Positions 8,573 through 18,228 of a stretch of DNA of 21,277 nucleotides are shown here, piece after piece. The position numbers were made by a program, and so were the translations under genes. Position 1 is the first letter of the stretch. The number at the start of each line of letters is the position of its first letter. The stretch is from contig NW_026516573.1 in the NCBI RefSeq assembly GCF_025602895.1, forward strand, positions 1 to 21,277, written 5' to 3'. A model generated the notes under the pieces. That model saw nothing but the letters and a program-made list of their open reading frames with translations, ran no database searches and was not told the origin of the DNA. This stretch comes from Polychytrium aggregatum. Its lineage: Eukaryota; Chytridiomycota; Chytridiomycetes; Polychytriales.

Positions 8573-10000
8573 CATCTATGGGTAGGTGCTGCCCACCCAG
8601 CCAGGTCTTTGGTCAGCTTCACGAAGATCTGTGAGATCGTACCCCACAGAGCATCTACATCTGTGTCAGTTCTCACGAAGCGCGCCATCCTCTCACTTCT
8701 GTCGTATCCAACATGGCTGAGGAGGTCGAGGATCTTGTCTATCGGCCCCACGCTGTCGTGGGTCGGTTCCTCCCACCCTGGGTGTCGGGCTTTGTACTCT
8801 TGGACCACCTCGTGGAGGCTCCCGTTTGGGTCCGCACATTCCTGAGCATGCGTTCTGTCGAGGATCACCGGGTCATTAGGATCTGTCGTGCACTGCTTGC
8901 AGTGTCTCCTCCCGCCTTTCGGGTGGCCAGGGAAGCTTCCGAGTCTCCATCGGGCCGCGATGCAGTGCAGCCATCGGTCCATTTTGGATTTCTTGGCAGC
9001 CCACAGGCCCGACATGGTCGTCAGAGGCGAGCAGGCCGCCGTCAGCTCCTTCTTCCGGTCGAAACTGCGGGCGTCTTCGAGGTGCATCGCCATTCTCAGA
9101 GGTGAGCCAGGTTCTTCAACCGTTCCTTCCGCGAAGAGCCACCTCATCGGCCACAGGGGACGCCGGGTCTTGACTTGTTCGAGGCGCTTCCAGTAGTCGT
9201 CCTCGTAGATGGTTGCTCCCAGGAATATGGACTTGCGTTCTGGGTCCGCGCGGGTGAATCGGAGCACCAGCGAGACCATCTTGTCGTCCTGGTCTTTCCG
9301 ATCCTCCCAGACAGCCCGGTATTGGATCGCCAGCTGTTTGAGGCGGCCCGACATTGATATGAGCCCGCAGCTGATGTGCATGGCTCCCCACGATGTGTTT
9401 CGGACCACTTTGAACAGCGCCGTGAGACAGTGCATCTGGGTTCGGTTGAGTGTCTTGGCTTGTTTGGCTTCGAGCAGATCGAGGGACAGGGCATACTCCA
9501 TCGTCGGTCGGACAAAGGTCTTGTAGACCCGCACCAGCGATCTGGCGGTCATGTTGCCGAGGGTGTATCCTTGCTTTGCGATCCGTTGGGCCACTACTTG
9601 GGCTGTCGCCGTCATTCTCTGGATCTGTCGGTCCATCTGGAGGCCGTTGACGTCGAAGGTGGCTCCGAGGTACTTGAACTCCTTTGCCATGGGCAGCGGC
9701 TGGCCGTAGAGTCGGAGGCCGGTTGCTCGTTCAGGATTGCCCTCGGAGAAGATCACCTCGCATTTGGGCGGCGAGAACTTGTATCTGTTGTCGATACTGT
9801 GCTGCTCGCAGATGTCAAGCAATCTCTGTGCTTGCCTGGGCCTGCAGATCAGTGCGCCGTCGTCGGCAAACCACAGCGAGTTGATCTGGATGTTGATGCC
9901 GCGGGTGGTCGTCAGGGTCGTTCCTCCCTCTCTCCTCAGGAGTTTCGGGAGGTCGTCAATGAAGGCACTGAAGAGCAGAGGGCGCCAATACGAAAGTGTC
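8572..10000 (-). pseudogene. reverse-transcriptase ORF2 remnant of the non-LTR element
   Basis: The frame is open from 10122 to the stop at 8572, but only the part below about 10000 looks like retroelement. It begins at PLLFSAFIDDLP, the block that follows the LSP motif of non-LTR RTs. FADD, the catalytic aspartate pair, is at 9870-9859. Then come the thumb-type blocks YKFSPPKCEVIF and FKYLGATFD, a long helical region, and a zinc-binding-like C-x2-C-x13-H-x3-C motif (HCKQC to HAQEC). RT motifs upstream of FADD, and any endonuclease, are missing because of the 5' truncation. The remaining frame has no stops or frameshifts, which suggests a fairly recent insertion. The upstream in-frame ATG at 10122 lies in flanking DNA and is not a real start. 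Confidence 0.8.
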
Positions 10001-10275
10001 GTGGGTGAGGTGCATCTGGCCTTGGATGGCGAGAATGCGGGCTCGAATCCATGATCGATTCCATATTCGATGAATGTGGCAGTGTGTGGCAGTGCATGTA
10101 CAACAAGGACTCCAGCCATCAAACCATCGGATCGAGCCAGGCTTGTGTGTGTGTGTTCAATAGCCAGTGTATGGCTTGCCAGTGTTTGGCTTGCTTCGCC
10201 ACAACTTCCCTGTCTGCCTCCTGTCCATCACCATCATCCACTTGCCTCGCTCCTGCCTCCATCAACACGACCAGC

Positions 10276-11838
10276 ATGAACGAGCTTGCTTCAAACGCAG
10301 CACCGTCTCGCACTCAGCAAAGCCAAGCTGAAGCCAGCACAGCATCGTCGTGGCCCGATATCACCCAACTCTCCCTCGAACACAACCCAGACATCTTCAC
10401 CATCATCTGTTGCAACGACAGCTTCCAGCTGGCACTCGACCACGACACAGTCAAGACCCTCGTCCAAGTGTGCAAACGAATCCGTCCTCTCCTGAGCTCC
10501 AAGGTGGCTCGCTTCCATAGCTGGTGCCAGAAGTCAATATTGTACCATCCAGACAGACAGATGCGGATCGGCCTCACACCGAGCGACCAGATTGCCATCT
10601 CGCTGCACTGCAAGGATCCAGTCACCGCCGACCGATCCTGGCTCGTTGCTCAGGCAGACCAGGGAAATGCTGCCGCTTCATACTTCCTGGCAAAGATCCT
10701 CCAAGTCGATCTCGCTGTCGATCAGTCTGCAGACAAATCAGAGGCCATCCGCCAGCAGATCTTCCACCATTTAGAGAGTGCCGCCGAAGCCCAACATCCA
10801 ATGGCACATTTCCATTTGGCCCGATGTTATCGCACCGGACTCGGAGTCGACCAAGACCAAATTAAGGCTCTCGAGCTGTATCGCGATCTTGCAGATCGCG
10901 GAATGGCACAGGCTCAAATCGCTCTCGGCGATTGCTACGAGGATGGCGATGGTGTCGATCAAGATTACGATACAGCCATCGAGTGGTATTCCAAGGCAGC
11001 AGACCAGGGCAGCGAGGATGGTCGACTCCACATCGTGTTCCTCCGAGCCTGGTTCTCGTTCATCGGCCACAATGTCGAACAGAGCGACGCCGATGCCTTC
11101 CACCACTGGCAGGAAGTCAGCACCAAATCGTCTGACCCAGTCATCAAACCCATCGCCACCCACATGCTCGGGTGGATGCACTACCTCGGCCGGGGCACCG
11201 TGCGAGACGAACAGAAAGGAGTCAGGATTATCAGAGAAACCAAGTCCGATGATTTTAAGCTCGGAGAGGACGAGTGTCTGGCTACATCGCGCAACCGCCG
11301 CTCCGACTCACCCGCTTTCCGCAAGCTCTTCGAGCTGTGCCAGTTGGGATCGGACTGTGACTGGCTCTGCAAGCATCTGATGGCGGTGTGTCTTCACCAT
11401 GGATTCGGAACCACACAAACCCGGGAGAAGGCAGCAGGCAACTTTGAGCAGCTCGCCAATGAGGGTCACAGCGACAGCCAGTTGTGGATCGGATTGTGTT
11501 ATCAATGTGGCCGAGGAGTGTCGAAAGACCACAAGAAGGCATTCGAGTGGTATTGCAAGTCAGCCAACCAAGGCAACCCGTACGGCCAGTGGAGGGTTGG
11601 TGTGTGCTACTTTTGTGGATACGGAGTAACCCAGGACTTCACCAAGGCAGTCGAATGGTATCGCAAGTCGGCCGAACAGGACAATAGGAACGGACAATTT
11701 TCTCTTGGTGAATGCTACAAAAATGGCTGGGGCGTCCCTCGAGACATCGACACCGCCGTCTTCTGGTGGCGCAAGTCCGCAGACCAGGGTGACAGAGATG
11801 CTATCAGCCAACTCGAGCAACTCGGCCTGTGGCCCTGA
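10276..11838 (+). CDS. Sel1-repeat (SLR) protein, intron-free
   Basis: The ATG at 10276 (MNELASNAAP) is preferred: the open frame reaches back to 10051, but that extension is a cysteine- and serine-rich translation next to the retroelement break. The product is 520 residues. Residues 1-30 are low complexity, and 30-130 are a non-repeat region that I do not recognise. Sel1-like repeats of about 35-36 residues follow at about 175-209, 211-245, 360-397, 398-433, 434-469 and 470-505, with one degenerate copy near 286-320. Typical cores are ALGDCYEDGDGVDQDYDTAI and EWYRKSAEQ. Sel1 repeats form alpha-alpha solenoids that scaffold protein complexes, for example in ER-associated degradation and chitin-synthase activation. 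Which of these applies cannot be told. No signal peptide or membrane segment is seen. Confidence 0.8.
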   Translation: MNELASNAAPSRTQQSQAEASTASSWPDITQLSLEHNPDIFTIICCNDSFQLALDHDTVKTLVQVCKRIRPLLSSKVARFHSWCQKSILYHPDRQMRIGLTPSDQIAISLHCKDPVTADRSWLVAQADQGNAAASYFLAKILQVDLAVDQSADKSEAIRQQIFHHLESAAEAQHPMAHFHLARCYRTGLGVDQDQIKALELYRDLADRGMAQAQIALGDCYEDGDGVDQDYDTAIEWYSKAADQGSEDGRLHIVFLRAWFSFIGHNVEQSDADAFHHWQEVSTKSSDPVIKPIATHMLGWMHYLGRGTVRDEQKGVRIIRETKSDDFKLGEDECLATSRNRRSDSPAFRKLFELCQLGSDCDWLCKHLMAVCLHHGFGTTQTREKAAGNFEQLANEGHSDSQLWIGLCYQCGRGVSKDHKKAFEWYCKSANQGNPYGQWRVGVCYFCGYGVTQDFTKAVEWYRKSAEQDNRNGQFSLGECYKNGWGVPRDIDTAVFWWRKSADQGDRDAISQLEQLGLWP

Positions 11839-12004
11839 TCCCCGAGTCCCTCCCGAACAATCATATCGCAACACCGAACATGCTAACAACCCAGTATACC
11901 ACACCCCCGTCGTCAACCAGTTCCAGACACCGTGATATCGAATAACGGACTTGCAACGTGGATCTGACGAATCGATATTGGCTGAGCAGGATTGTATTTG
12001 ACAA

Positions 12005-12132
12005 CCAATACACCCGATACATTGAATACATCCAATACAACCAATACATCCGATACATTGAATACATCCAATACAACCAATACATCCGATACATTGAATA
12101 CATCCAATACAATCAATACATCCAACACATTC
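12005..12132. repeat. 9-bp / 36-bp minisatellite
   Basis: Nine-base monomers of the AATACATCC type are arranged as a 36-bp higher-order unit (AATACATCC, AATACAACC, AATACATCC, GATACATTG). About three units repeat almost without change, with looser copies on each side. It begins about 165 bp after the Sel1 stop and runs into the transposase relic. Confidence 0.9.
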
Positions 12133-12475
12133 AAAAAGTCCAATTTATAAACAGTACCGTTTCGTAACAATCGCTGATGTTGATTAACCGATAGAGCATC
12201 GAATGACTCGACAACGACAACTCCCATTTGTCAGCGTAGTATGCGATGGCTTGCGTCCAACTGAACCATAAGAAATGAAACAGATCACCTTCGAGTGAAG
12301 ATCGTCGGCCGCTCTCCGGTCTCCATAATCGACCTGCACACTGGTCTCGGAGTACCAGCGATGGATGGTGCTTTTTGGACACGCTGAAGATGGTGGCGAC
12401 CTTGCGCAAGCTGCGGAGCAGCGAGTAGCATCGCAGTGCAGCGCTGCGGAAATCGAGGGTGCTGTGTTTGGCCAT
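12131..12475 (-). pseudogene. N-terminal relic of a Tc1/IS630-like transposase
   Basis: The minus strand begins MAKHSTLDFRSAALRCYSLL, then LRKVATIFSVSK, and after a one-base frame change (run of five T on plus, 12372-12376) STIHRWYSE. Together these make a helix-turn-helix of the IS630/Tc1 transposase kind. Further on, the first frame resumes with ADKWELSLSSHSMLYRLI, resembling the second DNA-binding part of such transposases (S-x-x-x-hydrophobic-x-R). At least two frame changes and the loss of the whole DDE catalytic region, with the minisatellite directly after it, mark this as a decayed fragment. Family assignment rests on motif shape only. Confidence 0.5.
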
Positions 12476-12759
12476 GATTGCAATGAGTGGGTGGGTGTAT
12501 TCAGGGCACAGAAAATAACCCTGTCATGAGTCAAAACGGGGTGTCCCATTTCATTTTGGAAACGCTGCAATCGGCTCCGCCTTTGGTGTGGCCAAAAATG
12601 AGTCTTGTATTGCCGCTCTGCCACATGTACACACACTTTTGGGCACCATCACGGCACCATCATGGCACCATCAGAGTCGCCGATCGATCGATCGATCGAT
12701 CCATGAACACCATGGCTTGGCGGGCTCGACCGCTGGGCTTGGCCTCTTCAAGGGCATCC
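12476..12759. other. intergenic stretch with short tandem repeats
   Basis: It lies between the transposase relic and the NST1 stop codon and probably includes the NST1 3' UTR. It holds three imperfect copies of GGCACCATCA (about 12640-12675) and five copies of CGAT (about 12681-12700). No gene is seen. Confidence 0.5.
12681..12702. repeat. (CGAT)5 microsatellite
   Basis: A perfect tetranucleotide run of the self-complementary unit CGAT just downstream of the NST1 stop. Confidence 0.9.
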
Positions 12760-15700
12760 TCAGCTGTTCGAGAACAGAGACGACCCCAAGACGTGACCAG
12801 CGACGCTTGCGCCTCCGATTCCCGAAGCCGAGAGTCTGGGCGTCTCGCTTGGGCTGTAGACCTCTCCACCAAGCACGCCAGATCCCAGCCACTGTGTCTC
12901 GTGCTGCCCCGTAGCCAGACCGATGATTCGAGCAGCGGTTGTCGGGTCGTGGGAGGCGTGGCTTGGCTGTCCGGGCAGAGACCGAAGCCGAGGACCCTCG
13001 ATCGAACCATCACTATGCTTGCGCTCGCCGCCAAAGAGCAACGAGGCCGACGCGGTGTTCTGAACAGGAGACACCAGGCCGCCAGCGTACACACCCGGGT
13101 CGCTCAGGACCGAGGCGCTGCTCTGCTTTCGGAAGCCCAGTCCAGCTTCCTGGCCAATGACACCGACTGCATTCGACTGCACGGCCGACGACGGCATCTC
13201 GCGGGCAGACACGGGGCTCGACAGGCTCAGGGGATCGAGGGCAGGCGCGGTGAGTTGCACTGGCCCCGACCACGATCCAAACAGATCGGCCGATGTTACT
13301 GGAGACGCTTCGGTGCGTGTGGCTGATGGTAGCAGTCCGCTCGATAGAGGCGGCCAAGGACTTGCAAATGCGAGGCCGCCTACAGCCGACTCCTCAGGGG
13401 GTATCCTCGAGAGACTGTGGCGGGACCGGGCGGCGGGTGCTTGTGGGTACTCATAGGCACTTCCGAGATGATCGGCTGGCGAGACTGCGGCAAAGCCAGG
13501 GACCGGGGCAAGTGGACCACCGACATATTCGCCAAGCCCGTGCGCTGGGTCAGGCAGCGCAGTCGCATGCAGGGACGAGGAAAACCGAGATGATCCGGGG
13601 CGGGAGCCGAGAGGCAGGAGGGCGTGTGGATCCGACCCGAGGGGCGCCGAAAACGCAGACACAAACGGAAAGGGCGACCGGTCATGCGCTGGCCGGAACG
13701 ATTCTGGGCGACAGAGAGGCGGCCCGCGCCAGTGATAGAGTGGTAAGTAGGCGGAAAGGGGCTGCGGAGCATGCCGTGATATGGGCCACGACCCGGTATT
13801 CATGCGATAAGCCATTGACCAGTGTGACAGCCTACAACGCAATCTGCAGTCGCCAAAGACTCTGCCGACTCCATCGCCACGATCCAAGATCCAAGACAGC
13901 CACACTCGCCTGGTGGATGTCTGATCACTTCTCGCAGTCAACTCACCAAAGGGCGTATGGGTGCCCATTGTTGCATTTGCGGGGTGGTGTTGCTGTTGTG
14001 GCTGCGTCGTCGGGATGACCCCCGAGGGATGTGCAAATGGACGGGCCGACAGAGCCGAGGATGAAGGGCTGAACGATGATGGAGACGCAGGCAGCGGCTG
14101 TGGGAGTGACGCCGCTAGCAACGACGCCGGGTTGGCGAGAATATGTGGAGGTGGTCGGTATGGGAGAGGGCCTGGAGCGCCGCTCAGTCCAGCGAGCGGT
14201 AGATGGCCAAAGGACATTGGGCCAGGCAAGACCGCCAGACCAGCGGGCTGTGGCGTTGAGGGTATGCCATTGTACTCGGCTGGAGGTGCGTACGGTGGAG
14301 GATAGACCCCTGGTAAGACTTGATCGGCAACGCCAGGCTCCATGGAGGTATCGATGAGGTTGAATGGCCGTGGGATCGCGTGTGGCTCGGCGTAAAAGTG
14401 CATCTGGAGCGACTGCGGGTGCATCTTGGAGACCGACACCGGGTCGGGGAAGAAGCCATTGTTTGCAACTGTGGCGATTCCGGGGAAGGGAAGCGATGAA
14501 AGCGGCGCTGGCGATGCCGAGGATGTGTGCTCCGTTCGGGTTGGCGACGACAAGAGCACCCTCGGAGTCGACTGGCGATCGAACGGAGAGAGCGGCACGT
14601 GAGAGTCCGACGACGGCAGTGACGATAGCGACGGTGCTGGATCGGTCGTCGAGGTGCATTCAGAGAAACCGTCGGATGGCGATTGGAAGGAGCTGCTGGA
14701 TCCGAAAGACATCTCACTCGCCAGGGCGTCGGCAGATGGCGCGGACTGGAGATCAACGCTGGTGCAATCGGGTGACAGCGCCAGATCAGCCATATGTGCA
14801 GTGAGGGCCGCGTTGCTGAATACAGACGGGAGCACCTTCCCAGCAGTCGAAGGCTTGGACGCTGCTGATGGTTGCTGAAGCTTGGTTGGAGACGATGACT
14901 TGGGCTGTGAGGATTGCTTTGGATGAGACTGGGGCTTTGCTCCTTGCGGGTGTGGTTGGGATTGTGATTGAGATTGAGACCGGGGCTTTGATTGCGCGGG
15001 GGATCTTGCTGGAGATGCAACCGAGGGCTGCGACTCTGTGCGCGGCCGAGACTTGCTTCCCACTGGCGGTGTTGAGCCCGCGGTTGGTGCAGGCACACTT
15101 GCCGAGCTCGGGCTTGCCGACTGCTCCCGTGCCTCACGCTTGCGCCGCAGAGCGTCCTCTTTCTCCGCCTGGAGCTTGCGTTCGCGCTCCTCGCGCTCGC
15201 GGCGCTTGGCCTCCTTGGCCTCCTTGGCCTCTTGTTCCCGGCGCTGGGCCTCCTCCTTCTTTTTCAGCACTGCCAGTCTGCGCTGCCGCTCGAGCTCCTC
15301 CTTGGCTGCCCGCTCGGCTGCTTTTTTCGCCGCCTCAGCTTCTTTCCGCCTCCTGGGTGATGGGCGAGACCAAGTCGTCCATGGCGAGCAGATAATGGGA
15401 TTGCATTAGCCCATAGTCGTGACGAGGCCGAAGCAATATCCGGTCATGGTTGCGACAAGGTTGGGGCCGTGGATGGACCAAAGCGATCGATCGGAGCCAG
15501 CGCGCGGGCCAAGCCATTGGCGCCCATACTCAAGACGTGACAAGCTTTTGCAGGAACGTCGTACCTCTCCTCTTCGGCACGCACTTGCTTCTCCAGCCGA
15601 AGTTGCTCCTCTTGCTGCTGTTTTTCCTTCTCTCGCAGCGTCCGCTCCTGTGTCTTTTGCTGCTTGGCGAGTCTGTGGGCAGTCGAGTATGCAGAGGCTT

Positions 15701-18228
15701 TTGGTCAGCGCCATATCTGATCTGGTGCGCGGAGGGATACAATGCAATGCAATGCAATGCCATGACAAGTATCAAGGCTGAGCGGCGGCGGATTACTTTT
15801 TCTGCTCTCGTTTGCGTTCGAGCTTCTTGAGCCGCTGCTCTTCCTTCTCTCGGTTCAGCCGTTCCTCCTCTTGTAGCTCAAACAGCAGACGATTCTGCCG
15901 CTCGTTGGCCATCTGCGTCACGCAGGTGATTGCGGTTGCAAAACGAACGAGCCAGCATGACACATGTGATCCAGCCGATGCGGTCCCAGGTCCGAGCGTA
16001 GCGTGAACCGCAATGTGATTGTAAAGTTGAATGAAGGAGAGTCACAGCCACGGGCGGTAACGTGACGGTAATAACAGCGGTCAACAGGTGGCAACCGCAA
16101 TGTGGCCAGAGAGCACACAGTCACAATGCATCGCGAGCGACCGCCAGGCGTCTATCTCGGCCCTGTCACCCTGCGCAAGCGAATCGCGGTTGTTCTGGCT
16201 CATCGCTGCATGACGTCGTGATCGACACGCTACCTGCTCGCGATAGGCGGCCATCACGCGCTGCTCGAACATCTTGGCGGCAAAGATCGTGAACATGCGG
16301 CGACCTTCCTCGATGCGGCGCTCTTCGTCCTGTATTGAGGAGGCGGGGTGAAAGGAGAGTCGCACAACACCATGCACATAGTTAGCCCGAATGTGATGCA
16401 TGCGAATGACCTGCTGCTAGTCGGACACGCAGGTGTCATAAAGTTGGCGCCGTGTGCTTTCCAGCCGCGCACGATCCACATCAATCTAAAATAAGCAATC
16501 GATAGTTGCCTCGGAGTACTCGTCGTCGTCCTCGTCCTCGTCTACTTCCTCGGCATAATCGCCTTCCTCGTCGTCGCCCTCGTCGTCCAGGTTCTGGAAA
16601 TCGTCAACGTCAAGGCTTCCTGGTGGACGAAAACGATCCGGGTATTGTCCGCTGAAGCCGCGGCTCGGATCCTCGTCCAGTTCGTTGTTCAGGAGAGCCT
16701 CGCGATCTATCTCGCGGAGCTTGCTGGCTGTTAGCCGCTCCATGATCTCGATGAAGCATCTGCCTTTGTTCTGGATAAAGTCATCGTCCAGCGTCAGGGC
16801 ACCGTCTGAATATAGGGAGGATGTGGGCGCAACAACGGGACTGTCAGTGGAGGCGCCACGACACCTGAGCAAAGACAGGGTGCGATCCAGCTCGGTCCAT
16901 TCCGGCGCAGCTTGGTGGCGATAGTACCTCGGGCGCGCAGGGAGTTGCTGAATTCAATAAACTGGGAGCTGGGATCGTGGGGGTCTGAGACACGACAGAG
17001 TTGCGGCATCGAGTCATGCGTGAAGGACGGCAGAGTTCCGGTGTGGTACGAGGTTGACGTCGTCAGGATGGCGTGTAGAGCAAGGTATGGATGGAAGTGT
17101 GCCGATTTGAGTTTTGCGAGACAGGATTACATCGGAACGCAGCCCGGCGACGATGGCGATCGAGTTACAATCGAATCGAGGATAGATTTGACAAGCACAA
17201 CAATATCGGGTTTATGGATCGGGAAAGGACCGGGAAGCGAGGTCGAGATGGACACGAATCGGATCGTCAATTCAAGTTCAAGGGCCAGCAGGGACGCAAA
17301 AATTCAGCAGAGGCACAGCAGGATTGGTGCGGCACAGCAGACATTCGTGGCGGACGGTGTGCAAAGTACGAGACACTTGCCGACGCTGGGCAGGTCGGAG
17401 AGGATGAGCGGATAGGCGCCGCTGGACTGTTGCTTGGCGAGATTCTCGAGCTCCTCATAGTATGCATCGTATAAAAACTCGAGCTCCTCCTCGATCACGG
17501 TCCTGCAGGGACAGAACATGACAACGAGACAGGTGGCCGTTAGAGGCAGCATGGCGTTCGGATGCAGGCAATCGGGCAAGCAGCAACGACAATATCCATG
17601 ATCGGGGGACGGTGAGCGACAGTAAGGCGTAATGATGACTATGGAAATGGCGATGGTGATGGTGGAGGTGGTGTGTCCAACGCCCGGCTGAAGGACAAAT
17701 CGCAGGGTCGAGTATAGTTCCTGTTGATGAACTCGCACACAGGTTGCATGAACCAACATCGAGGTGTTCAGCGCCGAAGCAAGCCGCTTGGCACGGCACC
17801 GTCAATGTGCCGCAGTCGGGTGTATTCACCGACAGAGATTCAACATTGCTGGCGAGTTGGTGTGCTGGCGTTCGATGGCATTCGATGATGATGCGCACTT
17901 CTCGATACGAAAAGCACCCTTCCCTGATGAACGCCAGGCCGAGGATGCCCAAGTGGGAGGGGAAGGAGGAAAGAGGAGATATCCCGCCAACGGACCTTTT
18001 CTTCCCGCAGATGGAACAGGAGCACGACTGGCGCTGCTGGTCCTTGATCTTTTTGAGGACCGACTCTTTCTCGAGCCGAACGAGGGCCTTGCGGTCGTCC
18101 TCGGAAAGCGAGTTCCAAAAGTGGCGGATGCGGAGAGCCTCGTCGGCGTCGCTGCGATACCAAATGTCGTCCGTCGGCCAGGCGGGCTCGACCGAGTGGG
18201 AGGCGAGAGACTGTTTCTGGGAGCCCAT
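12760..18228 (-). CDS. NST1: NST1 family stress-response (salt-sensitivity) protein
   Basis: The nine-exon model is: 18228-17996, 17502-17375, 16984-16928, 16805-16510, 16329-16234, 15912-15797, 15672-15565, 15352-13947 and 13703-12760. It is about 1127 residues and in phase throughout; the exon 2/3 junction is the least certain (17377 and 16968 is an equally phased alternative). Hallmarks of NST1, in order: [17 protein letters not shown] then [11 protein letters not shown] (residues 48-78), spliced to [38 protein letters not shown]; an acidic block at about 212-238; [20 protein letters not shown] then [12 protein letters not shown] (239-270); a highly charged coiled coil at about 271-420; and a long Ser/Pro/Gln-rich disordered tail. 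In budding yeast Nst1 is a negative regulator of salt tolerance linked to the splicing protein Msl1 and to P-bodies; a role here is by homology. It is divergent from the GYP5-like gene. Confidence 0.88.
13704..13946 (-). other. stop-free intron of NST1
   Basis: The donor GTGAGT follows ACGCCCTTTG, and the acceptor CTCTCTGTCGCCCAG precedes AATCG. Both are phase 1. The 243-bp interval is a multiple of three without stops, so the frame stays open if it is retained. Its translation is rich in Trp, Arg and Cys ([10 protein letters not shown]), unlike the Ser/Pro-rich sequence on both sides, which favours its being an intron. Confidence 0.65.
15739..15763. repeat. (TGCAA)n run inside an NST1 intron
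   Basis: About four tandem copies of the pentamer TGCAA on the plus strand lie within the 15796-15673 intron. Confidence 0.8.
16330..16509 (-). other. probable GC-AG intron of NST1
   Basis: Between the acidic block (DDDEYSE) and [13 protein letters not shown] no GT donor keeps the frame. The site GAG|GCAACT with the acceptor CAATACAG does, in phase 0, and matches the GC-donor consensus AG|GCAAGT except for one base. The 180-bp interval contains stops in the coding frame (TAG directly after TGCTTATTT). Confidence 0.6.
17503..17995 (-). other. first intron of NST1 (493 bp)
   Basis: The donor GTCCGT follows AAGAAAAG and the acceptor CCCTGCAG precedes GACCGTG. Splicing rebuilds the conserved [13 protein letters not shown] run of NST1 across the junction, which fixes both ends well. 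It is long for a fungal intron. Confidence 0.8.

Larger units (their letters stand above)
8425..10035 (-). mobile_element. 5'-truncated non-LTR retrotransposon
   Basis: On the minus strand the element holds the C-terminal half of a reverse-transcriptase ORF (stop 8574-8572), a 3' UTR with a duplicated 36-bp unit, AATAAA at 8455-8450 and a nine-base A-tail at 8433-8425. The 5' end is cut inside the RT domain near 9985-10035, as expected from incomplete target-primed reverse transcription. I could not find a convincing target-site duplication by eye. The element sits between the receptor gene and the Sel1 gene and has no 5' UTR, endonuclease or RT fingers, so it is dead. Confidence 0.8.

Noticed and set aside
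9376..10008. 210-codon plus-strand frame
   Set aside because: It is antisense to the reverse-transcriptase remnant, whose FADD and other motifs are on the minus strand.
10028..10040. GGCTCGAATCC resembling a tRNA T-loop / B box
   Set aside because: The flanking bases do not form a T stem, and no A box or cloverleaf can be drawn around it.
12005..12132. Regular array considered as CRISPR-like
   Set aside because: There are no unique spacers; the units are head-to-tail 9-bp words, and the surroundings are eukaryotic.
12487..13326. 279-codon plus-strand frame
   Set aside because: It is antisense to the last NST1 exon and the repeats after it, with no recognisable motif.
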